From contig NC_064819.1 of the NCBI RefSeq assembly GCF_024166365.1, positions 164,366,793-164,430,792 of the forward strand: a stretch of 64,000 bases of DNA, in the 5' to 3' direction. A model generated the notes under the pieces. It was not told the origin of the DNA. It searched no databases and saw only the letters and a program-made list of their open reading frames with translations. The DNA comes from Elephas maximus indicus. Its lineage: Eukaryota; Chordata; Mammalia; Proboscidea; Elephantidae. Made by a program: the position numbers and the translations under genes. Positions 10,650 to 24,500 of this stretch are shown in pieces. How positions within the stretch are numbered: the first letter of the stretch is position 1; each line of letters begins with the position of its first letter.

Positions 10650-12070
10650 ATGAAACTTCCAGTTAAGACATCGGGGACAGGAATGGCAGTGAGACCCCTT
10701 ACTGAAAACAGGAAGATTAAGTGAAACTCTGAATACTGAGTCCCCTGCCCTCACTACGAGCTCTGACAGCCCAGCTCATATAACTCTAGAAAGGAACCCA
10801 GAACATTCCTCTATGGAGAAACTGACCACCCCAATGAAAAATCTTTAGAAAATTATTGAAGGTGGGAAGGATAGCTAATGAAAAAGCCTGGTTGCTTCCT
10901 TACCCTACAATGAAGCCCTCCAGTTGAAAAGTCCTACCCACCCATGCACAAAGGCCTTTCAATTAGCTTCCTCTGTGCCTCTCAAATATGAAGGATCCTG
11001 AGACAATTAAGGCAAGATTGTAACTTGGAAGACTGTGACCAAATCAAAGAACTTCAAGAAAAAAGTGTTAATACAGAGAGCAAAGAAAACTTAAAAACAA
11101 AGAAAAAAATCTAATATTAATGTCCTTAGAATAAGGAAAACACGTTACACTATCAAACAAGAAAAAGGAACTTGTAGAGATAAGGACTATTGGAAATTGG
11201 AAATGTAATAGCAGAAATAATTCAACAGAAGGGTTGCAAGAAAAAACTGAGAAAATTCTCTCAGAAACTCATAAGATAAGAAGATAGGACAGAAATAAAG
11301 TGGAGGATTAAATCAGTAAATTCAACATTCAGTAAAGAAGAGTTCCAAAAGGAGACAACAGAGAAAATGGAAGAAAGGAAAGTATCCAAAAATTATGTAA
11401 GATAAAATTCCAGAATGGAAGGATATGTTTTCAAATTGAAAAGGTCAAGTACCCAGCACAGAGAATGAAAAAGGCCCAATAGCAAAATACATCAGAGTGA
11501 AAGGACAGAACACTATGAATAAAAAGAACTTAAAAGCTTCAAGTTTAAAAATTAAAGATCTTATACAAAGAACTGAGAATCAAAATGGCATTGGATTTTT
11601 CAATAGCAAGAGTGAAAATCAGAATACAATGGAGTAATATAAATTCTATATTTAGTCAACTATCGCTCAAGAGTGACAGCAGAATTTTCATGATATGCCA
11701 ATCTCAAAAAAATTTACCTCCAACCTACTTTTTCTCAAGAAGCTACTAGAGGATGTGCTCCATCAAAATAACGGCATAAATAAGCAGACAAACCAAAAAG
11801 ATGTGGATTCCCCATATTTTGGATACCAACACTAGCGAAAGCAAAGGAAGTTCCAGTATGATCAATTCTATGACGACAACTGTGCTGTTTGGACTAGAGA
11901 GCAGCTGATCCAAGCCAGAGGATGAAGGACTCCAGAAAAAATGTCTCTCTGAAAATGAGTGACTTGGGGGAATAAATGAGTAATAAGTGAATAATGACAG
12001 TGATTCTGGGGAAAAATAAAAGATACAAAGTGAACAGCAACTTATAACCAAGGCAATTACTACTTCCAAA
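10650..12070 (+). mobile_element. HAL1 or L1ME-like ORF1-region fragment, decayed
   Basis: A-rich, with AAAATTCCAGAATGGAAGG, ACCTACTTTTTCTCAAGAAG and CTACTAGAGGATGTGCTCCA, words I associate with HAL1/L1ME ORF1 regions. All frames are short, and the family call is tentative. Confidence 0.45.
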
Positions 12071-12354
12071 AAAACCAAAATATTCTGTAAGAAATATAAT
12101 CATAGTATACTGTAGAATACATTAGCTTATATTTAGTATGTAAATATCAAATACAAATGTAACAAAAATTATACAACTAAATTGACAGAATAAAGAGAGT
12201 AGACATTCCAGTGTAGGACTGGGTTGGGTGTAGGATAGAGTGAGTTATTTGAGAAAGCAAAATCTTCATCTTCCATAATATAAAGTTGATAATACTTATA
12301 ATAATAAAAAAAGATAAAGAAGAAATGGGAGCATAAGCAAAGGAGGTAATATGG

Positions 12355-12565
12355 TAAAGTACTGAAGAGCATAGGCCCTGGAGCCCAGATGCCTAGGTTT
12401 TAATGACGAGAATTCTAGCTCTGTCACTTACCTGACTCATGACTTGGGTAAGTTCTTTCCATTCCCAAGTTTCCTCATTTCTAAACAGATTATTCTGAGG
12501 ATTGACTTCATAACTATAGAGAGCTGAGAACATACTTGGAATGTAAGTGCTCAATAAATGCTGTA
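12355..12565 (+). repeat. MIR SINE
   Basis: AGCATAGGCCCTGGAGCCC, CTCTGTCACTTACCTGACTC and GTAAGTGCTCAATAAATGC follow the MIR order. Confidence 0.75.
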
Positions 12566-12702
12566 TTTATAAGCTTGTTGCTTAGAAATACTGAAATAAA
12601 CAACAGAGAAATGGTAAGTTCAAAGTGATTGCCTCGGGGCACAGGAATGAGAGATGTGGAGAATGGAGCAGAAGTCTTTTGTTTTCCTTATGATGCCTTA
12701 TA

Positions 12703-13025
12703 GCGGCACTGTCCAATAGAATTATATTGCAAGCCACATAAGCGATTTTAAGTATTTTTACATTTAAGAAAGTAAAAACAAACAAAATCAGGTGAAATTA
12801 ATTTTAATAATGTTTTATTTAATCCCATGTATCCAAAATATTATCATTTAAAACATATAATCAATATAAACAAATTATTGAGATATTTTACATTCTTTTG
12901 TTTTGTACTAAGTATTTGAAATCCAATGTGTATTTTTACAATACAGCACATCTCAATTCAGACTGTCCACATTTCAAGTGTTTAATAGCCTCATGTAGCT
13001 AGCGGCTATCATGCTGGATAGTGCA
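12703..13025. mobile_element. hAT-class non-autonomous DNA transposon with 8-base duplication
   Basis: Imperfect terminal inverted repeats (CACTGTCCAATAGAA against CTGGATAGTGCA at the far end) enclose AGGTGAAATTAATTTTAATAA and CACATCTCAATTCAGACT. The flanks GCCTTATA (12695-12702) and GCCTTATG (13026-13033) match 7 of 8, as expected for hAT insertion. Confidence 0.75.
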
Positions 13026-13079
13026 GCCTTATGGTAATATTTGATTTTTAAAAACAATATATATCATCAACGGCTGCTA

Positions 13080-13800
13080 AATCACAGAATGAGACAACCA
13101 GACATTATATGCCTCCTCATGAAAGACTACACCACCATTTAATACAGTAGTCTGCCCAAAAAAAAAAAAAAAAAAACCAAAATCTGATCATGCCTCTAGA
13201 GTCAATTACCAATTTACAGAAAATACAGAGAAATGAACATGTTAGATGACACCTCAAGGATGCAATCAGCGAAGTCCAGATGGGAGGAAACGCCTATTAG
13301 ACAAGCAAATCAATTTCTTCCAAAATAAATTGCAAAGGGGATTTTAAAAATGAGATGGAAGAAAAAAATCCATGAATTAAAAAGATTTAAATGATGTATC
13401 AAAGAATTGTAATCTGTGGCCCTTATTTAGACCCTGACTTAAACCATTTAAAAATTTTTATGATATTTACGAAATTACTGAAAATTTGAACACTATCTGA
13501 AATAAAAACATTATTACTAATTCTTTTTTAGGTACAATAAAGCTTTCATAATCTTAAGAGCCATTATTTTTTTCAGGGCAACATACTGCAATATTTGTGG
13601 ATGAAATGATATGATGTCTAGGATTTGCTTTAAAATAATACGCAAGTAGGGTAAGTTGGTAGGGGGTTAGATGAAGAGATTGGCCGTGAATTATGAACTG
13701 TTAACTGTTGAAGGTGACCGATAGGGTACGTAGAGGTTTGCTGCACTATTTTATCTACTCCTGTATACATTTAAAATTTTCCACAATAAGAAGTTGGAAA
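13080..13800 (+). mobile_element. Old L1-like 3' segment
   Basis: GATGAAATGATATGATGTCTAGGATTTGC and AATTTTCCACAATAAGAAG near the end match a common old mammalian LINE 3' end. The subfamily is uncertain. Confidence 0.45.
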
Positions 13801-13989
13801 GGAAACTACCAGGCATATGTACTAATTTTAAAAATAAAAAATTTAAAAGAATATAGATAAGCTGAAAGGAAAAATTATCATTAAGCCAATGATTGTGGTA
13901 TATAATCACTCTGCCCTTCCAACTCAAGTCCAACCTTAATTCCTTCAGACCTGAGGAGAGTTGATTTTTTTTTTCTTATTTCTTATCCT

Positions 13990-14190
13990 GCCATAACCTC
14001 CCCCACTGATTTTCCAACTCACAGAGACCCCATAGGACAAAGCAGAACTGCCCCATAGGGTTTCCAAGGCTGCAATCTTTACGGAAGCAGACTGCCACAT
14101 TATTCTCCTGTGGAACAGCTGGTGGGTTCGAACTGCTGAACTTCTGGTTAGCAGCTGAGTGCTTAACCACTTGTGCCACCAGGCTCCCTG
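13990..14190 (-). repeat. AfroSINE, long-body subtype, just beyond the CCNC 3' end
   Basis: Complete head to tail in reverse; the middle segment (CAGACTGCCACATTATTCTCC) is present. It lies in the same orientation as CCNC, just downstream of its likely polyadenylation site. Confidence 0.9.
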
Positions 14191-14289
14191 ACAAAATAGT
14201 GAAGCTTTAATTTAATACTTATGTAAAGGAAAGACTCTCAAAAAGCAACATAAGGCAGATCCAAAAAGATAATTCAAGACACTAGTCAA

Positions 14290-15480
14290 CAGGGCTGGAG
14301 AACTTACTTTTATTCTTGTAGTTTTATACTAGGAAGTCAACAGTTAATGATCCATTTTTTTCACAACTGATTTATATAAAAATTTAATCCCTAAATTGTA
14401 CATCAACATCCTGTGACTCCAAATCTTATTTATCACTCTCCTTCAAGTCTGAAGAAAATGATTAAAATTTATTAAGTTCCACAGACAGCACAGTCCCACT
14501 GACATAACATTTAGCCTGAATTCCTACACTCACATCAGAATTAATAATAATAGCCAGTATCAAACTGGTATGAAACCTGATTGTGTTCCTGGCTCAGGAT
14601 ACCTGTAGTAAATTTGTAAATCCACACTAAAACACAAAAATAAACTAGGGTGTGTATATCTTATAAAAAAATTTTTCACAGTAGAGTAAAAATTAACATT
14701 AAAATTTTACCAAATTTCAACCATATTATGGTGTTTTATCCAATTAACTTTTAAAAATGCCTGATTAACTATGAATCAATTGCAAATAACTTCATGTAGG
14801 AACTTTTTTAAAGTTTGCCCAGCATTTCAAAATGGTTACAGAATTAATATAACTTTTAAAATGTCAAAGTATGCTATACATATTGCACTTTTCTGCTAGG
14901 CTGGGCTAGTATCTTCCCTGGTAAGATACCAAAACTACTGAATAAAATATACTTTTAAATCAATAGGTACTTGATTAATTTCCCTGACATTATCAACATC
15001 ATTACCAAAATCTTCCAGGATTTTGTAAGATTTGATTTCTTAAATATAGCTTTAAAGTTTAACTTAAGAAGGGAAAAAAAGCCCTCTTATGTTTGACTTT
15101 TTATGTCCTTTTTTTGGTCCTTCAATGACCAGAGATTTTTAAACAAATTATGCTTCATGTTTCCTGACTTAATAAAAACAAATCCAAATTAAAAAAACAT
15201 TATACTAATCAAAAAGCTATAAATCATGAAATGTCTATGTATGTCTGTCTGTAGGTCCCTTAGAACCTTTCCGAATTTTTATAATCAAGAAATTTTAATC
15301 AATTATTTACTAGAATCAAATCAGGTGAGGAAAAAATTATTTTGCAAAAATAAAATCACTTCCCAATGTGCTTGACAGAAACAAGCTATTCATTTTCTTT
15401 TGTGTTCCATTGAAGACATTACTGAAATCTGTCCAATGGTTTATTTCCAAGTGGTCCGCTACGGATTTCTTCGGAATGTT
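14290..15480 (-). other. CCNC: CCNC 3' UTR (probable extent)
   Basis: Follows the CCNC stop codon on the minus strand, AT-rich, with no interspersed repeat that I recognise. The right border is the stop at 15481-15483; the left border is the candidate polyadenylation signal and is inferred. Confidence 0.5.
14309..14314 (-). terminator. Candidate CCNC polyadenylation signal (AATAAA)
   Basis: TTTATT on the plus strand reads AATAAA on the minus strand and is followed there by a GT-rich stretch (CCCTGTTGACTAGTGTCTTG). A second AATAAA lies at 14468-14473 and a third at 15440-15445, close to the stop. The choice is unproven. Confidence 0.4.
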
Positions 15481-15535
15481 TTAAGATTGGCTGTAGCTAG
15501 AGTTCTGACTTCCATTTGGACCCTGCTCTCCTTCA
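15481..15535 (-). CDS. CCNC: CCNC coding exon 12 and stop
   Basis: [18 protein letters not shown] followed by TAA at 15483-15481. The acceptor is TTTAACAG. Confidence 0.96.
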
Positions 15536-18500
15536 CTGTTAAAGTGGAGAAGAAAGAGAGTTTATACCAATTAAAAGATTCAGTATTCATCAGCCTGATA
15601 AACCTACTAGTTTTAAAGTTAGTTATTCTGTGGCACAACTCACAAAGAGATTCCTGATTGCAAGACAGAGGTGGAAAAATTAAAATCCAGAAGACTACTA
15701 TTTGGTTTTATGTTTTTATTTTTATGTAACTTTGTGCCTTCATATATAAAAGCATTCTCAAGTTGTCCACGTGCACTCAAAAAATTAGGGGATGGGATTT
15801 TGTTGCCATTACAGGTATCACTCAACATAGAGATTAGAGCTTCTTCTAAAGAAATTTCCTATAAAATTAAATCCTACATGTAAAATCGTTTTCCTATTGA
15901 CTAATTATGAAAATCAAAAAGTGTTCTTCCAAAAAAACTGCTGTCCAGGGGCATAATAAAATGACATAAATACAACAAAACTTTATAAGTCAGAAAAAAA
16001 TATGGTAATTTCCTGGTAAATACTGAATATTTAAGATAAAAATAACTGAAACTGAAAATACCAGTAACTGTGGCAATAGGATTATTGCCTTATCCTGTCC
16101 ACCATCATCTTGCAGCTTCAGGCCCTGGCACTAGTGGAGAATCACTCAGGGAATTTCTGTAAAAAATTCATCCAAAGGTAGCTGTTTGAACGACTGCCTT
16201 AAACAGCTCCTTGTATAAGTTAATTATTAATTTTTTCAAAACTGTACCATTAATTTTATCAGTAACAATGTACAAATCTATCTTAATGTTATATAATGTG
16301 ATTGCTTTTCTAGATAAATGATTAAGATGGGCAGCATTTCTTTACTTCTGTAGCTCGAACTTTTTGCCCTCCAAGGTTGTATTTTTTTCTTAGGTAAAGG
16401 CCTTTACTGACAGCTTTAATAACTAGGCCCCATGAATTTGAGAATATTAACGTCTTTTTCAAGAACTGCAACATGCTTCTGGATTTGCAGAACAATTTGG
16501 GAGAAAGCAGGACCGATAGTTTTAGATATTCAAGCCAGTAGTCCATGATTATATTTGCATAAATGTACCTTTTTTTTTTTAACCTTCCTATCATTTTTCC
16601 GTATGTAATGGGTTTTTTTTTTTTTTTAATGGGTTACATATTCCTATAATATGCCCCCCAAATGGCATTTAGTATAAGCAAGATCAAGGCAGCTACATTT
16701 TCAGGGAAATGTAGCAGATCCTTGACATTTGTGAGAGATACTTAGGAGATCTTTATAAATACAGATACTTGATATTTACAAATACATCATGTATTCTTCT
16801 ATAAAATGCAGTAGAATATAACTAAAATTCTAGCCAATGCCTAACATTTTAATGATCCAAAACATTTTGAATTAAAGTCATTTAAATTATATCCAAATAA
16901 ATTTGGCCACTAAAATAAACTATATTATATTTAATCATCACTGTATAACCTGAGGAAACCCTGGTGACGCAGTGGTTAGTGCTACGGCTGCTAACCAAAG
17001 GGTCGGCAGTTCAAATCCACCAGGCGCTCCTTGGAAACTCTACGGGGCAGTTCTACTCTGTCCTATAGGGTCGCTATGAGTCGGAATCGACTCAACATCA
17101 CTGGGTTTTTACATAACCTGAATTTACCTGGACTCTAAAATTGAAGCTATAGTAATAAACGTTACAATGATCAATGATAATGTTTGAAGCTATGTATGCA
17201 ATGTATGGATGAAGATTATGAAATGTACTCTAAAGGAGGATAAGATCAAGTTATAGCAAGTAAGCAAACTCTGGTAAAAGAAGTTCGTGAATCGGGTAGT
17301 AGAAAAGTTGATGGAGAAAACAGATTTCTTTCTCAAAGGACCTTAAGACTCACATACTGAAAATGTTTCTAAATTTATGACGATTCCATTTAGCTTTTTC
17401 TAATTCTATTTTCCAAATCTTCACCTTTTTATTAAGCCAAGTCTTAATGGTTTTTCTCAATACCCGTTCATGCACTACTATAAATTATATCCCATATCAT
17501 TTTCAGCCATATCCCAAGAAATCTTTACCATCGCTTGGCAATCAAAATATTTAACTTTTTTCACTTCTTGTCTATGGAAAGAAAACCCACCAAACCCACT
17601 GCCATTGAGTCAATTCCAACTCATAGCAACTCTACAGGATAGGGTAGAACTGCCCCACAGGGTTTCCAAGGCTGTAAATCTTTATAGTAGACTGCCGTAT
17701 CTTTCTCCCATGGAGTGGTTGGTGGGTTCAAACCACTAACCTTTTGGTTAGCAGCCCAGTGCTGTAACCATTATGCAACCAGGGCTCCCTATGAAAGGAA
17801 CCCCCTTGAAATCATTCACTGCATTCTTCTAAGAACTTACTGTGGAATTTTTCCTCATTGGAAAATTTCTTACTATTTGCTAAAATGAGAACCAACAGTT
17901 AACTTCTAATATTAGTTGAAATCAAAGTCAGATCTTGATCCATTATATTTATATTGTTCGTGGATGTGGGACACATGGTGTATACATTATACACCATAGT
18001 TTTGCACCCTGGTTTTCCTTAGGATTTAGTATTTTTTTTCCTGCCTGTAAAACCATTCTTCTCCAATGAGCTTTTTCAGTTATAGAATTATCATCTTCAT
18101 AGCAATGTGAACAGCTGATGCTGCCTCTATTTTCACAGTATCCACTGAAAAATAAGCATTCTAATTCTTTAACTCTGCAGGGGTTCGTTGGCCTTTGCAA
18201 CTCGTTACTTCGTGAAAATGTTTGTATTAAGTTCCTGGCTCTTTTTAACAGATATCACATCATTCCAGATCAGGTCAGTCATCTACATTTTTTAAAACTG
18301 CTACTGAAATTTATAAAAACAGGGTAATGATAGCCAGGAGTGAGAGTCAAACTGACGTAATTCTTTATCCCTGAATATCAAATAAACTTGCCTAATTCTG
18401 TTGTTTAAGTTTCTATACATTATATAGCTATATGTTGAGGGATACCTGTAATACACCTGCCATTCCATTAGGAAAATTTACTAAATAGATGATCATATCT

Positions 18501-21500
18501 GTATATTTTTAATGAGGTATTCTCAATCTATCAAGCCACAAATTAAAAAAACTACTATGAATCAAGAAGTTTAGAAGAAATTTTAAGAAAAAGATATAGC
18601 ACAACATAATCTAGAAAATATGTTAATGTAGTGTGAAATGCATAATTAAATGAAATCAATAATTAAAGTCAACACAGTACCTGTTTGGAGGTGGTTTTGG
18701 TTTAGGCATCTTACTAAGGATAGTTGCCATCTCTTTTCTCTCGTCAAAATTCTTCCACTGCTCATATAGCTTTAAAATAACCCTGATTATTTCCAAAATC
18801 TAGACAAAAGTATTTGAAAAGGTTTTAGTAGCAGTAACAATCAACATTTGGTATATGAACACACATCACCTACTAGGAATTCCTCGGAAAACAGTGAAAA
18901 GATGGAGCCTTTGTCTTTACCAGTACTCAGGTTAGACTACACAATCCTGGTACATTTGAAAGTCGTATTTCCTACCACACTGCTATTTAGGCTCTTCCTC
19001 ACAGCCTCTCAGTTTTTAACGTATGTGCCCTGTCCATCCTTATCCATCTCTGTAGCTGGTTTTCTTTTATCTACTGACTTATAAACCAAAACAAAATTCC
19101 TCAATCTCAGAAACCACTTTGACCATATTACAGAATACCAAGGAAACTAGTAAGGTACTAGGAATAGAGCTTGTATTCACGAAGGAATATGCCACTATAG
19201 AGTACACTTCTCTAATTCCAAATGCTTGAAGCAATTTAATGGGAGGGAATGCACACAAGACATTATTTTGTTAGCTACTGTACACACGAAGTGCTCAAGA
19301 ACTGGCAGCTACAAATCGTCATATCCAGTTTCCAAATTATCCCTTTTTTCTCTACCTGAATAGAGCTAACCTTAGATTTGTTCTAATGTTATTAAAATTT
19401 CATCAAAGAAGGTAGAAAAAAAGGGACAAAAACCACTTAGCTAGGGGATAGGTTGTGTTACAGAAGTTCACAGTAGTATTTAGTTGTCCCTACGTAGCTT
19501 TTGGAGCCCTGGTGGCAAAGTGGTTAAGAGCTATGGCTGCTAACCAAAAGGTCGGCAGTTCGAATCCACCAGCCATTCCTTGGAAGCCCTATGAGGCAGT
19601 TCTACACTGTCCCATAGGGTTGCTATGAGTCAAAATTGACTCAACAGCAATGGATTTTGGTTTAGGTAGCTTTTAAAATAATCCTGGAAGTTACAGAATA
19701 TTTTGAAGCCAATCAAACCAAAGATTTACCATCTTCTTTAACCCCAAGTCCAAAAAAGAAATATAACTAAATACTTAACATCAACTCTTCCTGCCAAACA
19801 CATATTTCTTAACCAATAATCTCCTTAGCCTTGTGAACATAATAAAACTTTAGGCCCAAGATAAGTAAATATGATGTCAGTTTAAAATGTTCAAGTCTAT
19901 GTTCAACTGAGGGGATTTTAAAGAATACCTTCTCCATATCCACAGAAAGTTCAGCAAACCACTGTCTGGCATCTTTCTGCTGTACAACACAGGCTACATG
20001 TAGGCAAGCTGTAAAGAAAAAGAGAGACAATTGCTGATGTTTAACCGCAAAAAGGAATACATGAACTTAGAACTAAAGATTTTCACTTAAAACTGTTATG
20101 TGCATTTTTCTAGTATTCTTTTTAAAAATTATTCGGCCTGATATAAAGTTGCCATTGATCGTCCCATCAATTTAATCTGATAAAGATTTAAAAAAGATTC
20201 TTGACAGCTCCTGCTCCTAACTGTGCTATTCATAGTGCAGTTTGCTTGAGAGTCAAGGACATGTTAGAGAGGAAAAAATCCAATGAGGAGATTACAGCAG
20301 GGAAGTCATCCCTGAATAGCAGTACAAAGTAGTGATGAAACTGCAACCAGCAGCCAGTGTTTGGAAAATGAACAATGAATATGCTGATAAATGTCAATAC
20401 TGACTATATTTTGATATTTCAATTACAAGCAGTGTTGCCTCTGCCTTTTTTTTTTTTTTAATTTATTAGCATATGATCATTATGTGAAGACTGGGCAAGA
20501 CTGATAGAGAATACAGTGTTATGATCAAATAATTATATCAAAAATTTAATGTCTTACACAGTAATACAACATTAACAAAGATAGCAAAAGAGCCCAAAGA
20601 TAGCCATCTACTTCACAGTTTTCCCTAAGGTAATTCCTACTGAGCAGCCTGGCTACCCTGATCCCACCCCAGGTTGTAAAGAATTACATTACCTAGTCTG
20701 GTTATTCATACAACTCAGCACATAAGCAGCAGCAGAAGCCATGGGCCTCCATATGACTGCCATGGAGAAGACAGATAGCAGGCGTGGCAAAGATGCAGCA
20801 GTTCTGCCATTTCCTCCTTCCTACCCATGGAGATCCGAGCATTCCTCCCCACTAAACCCCAAGCATTCCTTCCTATCTACTACTCCTCAGAATTCCACAA
20901 ATATAGTGCCTTCAGAAGGCCTCCAGGTACTACAAATTAAGTCTAACCTATTTACAATCCCTGATGTAAGAAGGCTGAGGAATATCGACATTTAAGGAAT
21001 AAATGAAAAGAGAGAAACCAAAGAAAATGAGTCTGAACTGGCAAAAGAATAAAGGGGAAAAAATAAGAAAAGATAAGAGTCATGGAAATCAATAGAAGAA
21101 AGAAAGGGAACAGAAACAAGTGCCTAATAATATATACCAGGCATTACTTGGTGCTTTATAACATCTCATTCAATTCTTGCAACAATCTATTCAGAATTAT
21201 TATTCTCTATAATTAAGGAAACAGACTCAGAAAGGTTAGATAATTTTCCCACAACTGTAAAGGAAAGAAAGATTCCTTTGTTACACTCTGGAGTGTCTGA
21301 CTCCAAAAACTATATTCTAACCCATTACACCCCTGCCTTCCACAGATAGTAGATAGGTAGCTAACTTCTCCCTCCAGCAAGGCATTAAAGACCACAGCTC
21401 CTTTACTCAACCTCTAAGGACTTACTTGGGCTCAGGTAATACAAGACAGGCCCAATTATTTTACATGATGAGTTACAACTAATATTAGCAGGCTCAATTC

Positions 21501-24500
21501 TGAACTTTCCCCCTAAGCACACAAAAATGCTCTGTTCAAACACTGATTAAAATTATTTTAAGCGATTTCAAAATAAACTTACCAAAAAAGGGGTGTGGGG
21601 GGACAATAATCCTGATTTGTGACAGTTGCAATTCATATTATTGAAAGTTGACATGCAAGGAAGGATTAGTCTATTACTTCATGGAACATAAAAACATAAA
21701 GTACAATAGGGTAAATTTATTTTAGGATGATCTAAATAGGTTTATAACAATTTAACTAGAAAAGGCACACAATACTTACATACCTAAAGCTATCATGAAA
21801 GGAGGATACAGTAGGCAAAGATCCGTTCTGTAGGTATCGTTCACTATCCTCCTACAGAAATATAAATCGTATTATTAAAAGCAGAACTACCTCATGTACA
21901 TTTCCCCTCAGAGACATAAAAGGTAAAAATATCAAGGCAAAAAGATAGACACATGAATGCAACAATGAATAAGCATATTTTAATGATTAAAACTACTGCC
22001 AAATATATTTAAAAATTTTAAAACCTCATAACAAATTATAACATAAAATAAGCATTTTTTCAATTTATTAAAAATTGAAAATAGATCAGAAAACCAGAAA
22101 TTCTACAAGTCTGTATGTATATTGAACACCACCAAAAACTATTCTGATTATTTCAAAGATAATTTCAGTCTTAATTTTTATGCAGACTGCTTTTCATACA
22201 AAATCAAATTTTAACAAGTATATATATACATATTTCAAACAGATAATTTAAGATCTTTATTATTTTAGTATTTATACCACTTAAATGTTATTAAAATTCA
22301 ATAAGCAGATATTTCACTCAACATAAAATACTTTGGGGCATGAGTTTAATGACTTAAAAATACTAAGTTTCATATTTAGTTGTCAACCTTTCTAGCTAAT
22401 AACATGTTATACTATTAATAACTTCTGTTCTAATTACCATGCAAGGGGAAGCAACATGTCTTCTTGGCCCATGTCCTGCACATACTGGAGCAAAGGTCTA
22501 TAAGGATGATACACTATCAAGCAACAATCCTAGAAACAGTTTAAAAAATGTGTATGTGTAAAAACAGATTTATTACAACACAAAACAATATCATTACCCA
22601 ACTGATTTGTAATTGTTTATTTCAAAATGAATTTTTCTAACTCACGCTTGCTTCCCTCTTAGTCTCTTAAGCAAGCAGTATGGCAGCCCTAAACCCTACT
22701 ATAAGAGTGAAGGCAGTGCTCTCTCTGGAATATACCTTGGTAAATCGGTTGGCAGTCAGTCAGCATCCATTCCCTTAGAGACTCAAAGTGTCACATCTGC
22801 AACACACTGAAACCTCTTATTAGCCTATAAATCCGTAATTCCCAACTGGAGGAGCAGAATTCTGCCAAAGACATAATCTATCTTTAAATAACACCGCACA
22901 CATATACAAATTGTGCAAATAATTTACAATGGTTTAATGTCCTGACTGGCTTGCTTTTAATTCTTTTATTATAGTTATTGACTATAGAATAGAAAAAACT
23001 TCCCATCTTAAGAAGGATATACAAAGTATTTTTATAGGCTTCAGGTAGGACATAGGGTATGATGCTACTAGGCTACTATAATGTCACTACTATATATCAC
23101 TTGGATAATTTTGAAACAGACCTCCCATAATCATTTCTTTAAATAAAGATTTTCTGACTTCATTAAATTTGAAAATACTAAGTTTAACTCTATTAATCAC
23201 AGGGAGGAAATATACTTACCATTAGTTCTAAAAGATAAAATTCACATTCTAATATCTGTTAAAAAAAAAAAAAGATGCTCAATCAAATGTCAACATGAAA
23301 CCAAATTAGATGAGTATGCTTAGTTGAACACAATGATTTATAGAGACATTATAGTAATTTATCACACATTTTTACTAAAAATTTTTTTAAATCAAGAAAA
23401 TAAAACCTGCAACTTATATCAAAATAAACATATGCATGGATGGCTATAAAGGATTTTAATTCTTATAAGGAAAAGCCAGCCTCTGATAAGCATTCTTATT
23501 ACTTATTTTTATTTAATACATCCTGTATAAACCTCAGATTTTCTAACTAACTTCCTACTCAGCAAATGCAAAAAATGCAATTATCTCCACTAAACTATTA
23601 TGCTTGTTAGATTATGAATCAGTAAGTGAAATACAGAAAACAAACAAAAAAATTAAATAGAATGAACAAATTCCTCATAAGGTGGGAGAATAAGGACATG
23701 CTTATTATAAAGTCACTAGAAAGTCATCTTATAAAATTCTGTAACTTTTAAAATATGGTTTTCCTACTGTTCATTACAGTAGTTCTCAACCATGGCTGCA
23801 CATTAGTATCATCTGGAAGCTTTGAGACTATATCAGTGCTTGGGACCAAACCCTAAAAATCAGTCTGGAGAGGCCACAACATCAGTATTATTAAAAAAAA
23901 ATTCCCAAGGTGATTCAATGGGGCAGCCAGGGTTAATAACCATTGTTATGAAATACTAAAAAAAAAAGGGGGGGGGGAAGAAGCTATTCAGCTTTTATTT
24001 AAAACTGTCTATATATTTTTTTTATATTTAGTATCTGAAGCTGTCATTTCTAGGAGACTCAGTTTATTCTGATATAAATTGGAACTAGTTTATGTATGGC
24101 TCTGACAGGTAATTTTTACTTTATATAATATACTTACATGGTTCATCCTATAAGGAAACTCCTTTGGAAAGGCATATGAAAATCTAGTTTTTACTGCAGA
24201 ACACAAAACAAAAAACAAACTGAGAAAATGGAAATTAATTAAACCAAAAATCTTAACCCACTGTAGAAAATTAGAAGGTAGGGCTAAATCATGTCCAATA
24301 AAAGCTCTTGGAGATGCTTAGGGATGCAGTTTTTTGTTTGTTCATTTTCCCAGATGGTGAGAGGCTGGGTGGCAGGAAGCTCTAGGCCTCTACCTACATT
24401 ATAATTACCATTATCCATTGCCATCAAGTCGATTCCGACTCATAGTGACCCTACAGAACAGAGTAGAACTGCCCCAAAGGGTTTCCAAGGAGGGCCTGGT

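Noticed and set aside
16322-16594. 90-codon open frame on the minus strand in CCNC intron 11
   Set aside because: No recognised domain, no supported exon borders and unremarkable composition; possibly chance in AT-rich sequence.
16954-17030. tRNA-like sequence with A- and B-box resemblance (and the same in many other places)
   Set aside because: These are the tRNA-derived heads of AfroSINEs, with a constant body, tail and target duplications; not tRNA genes.
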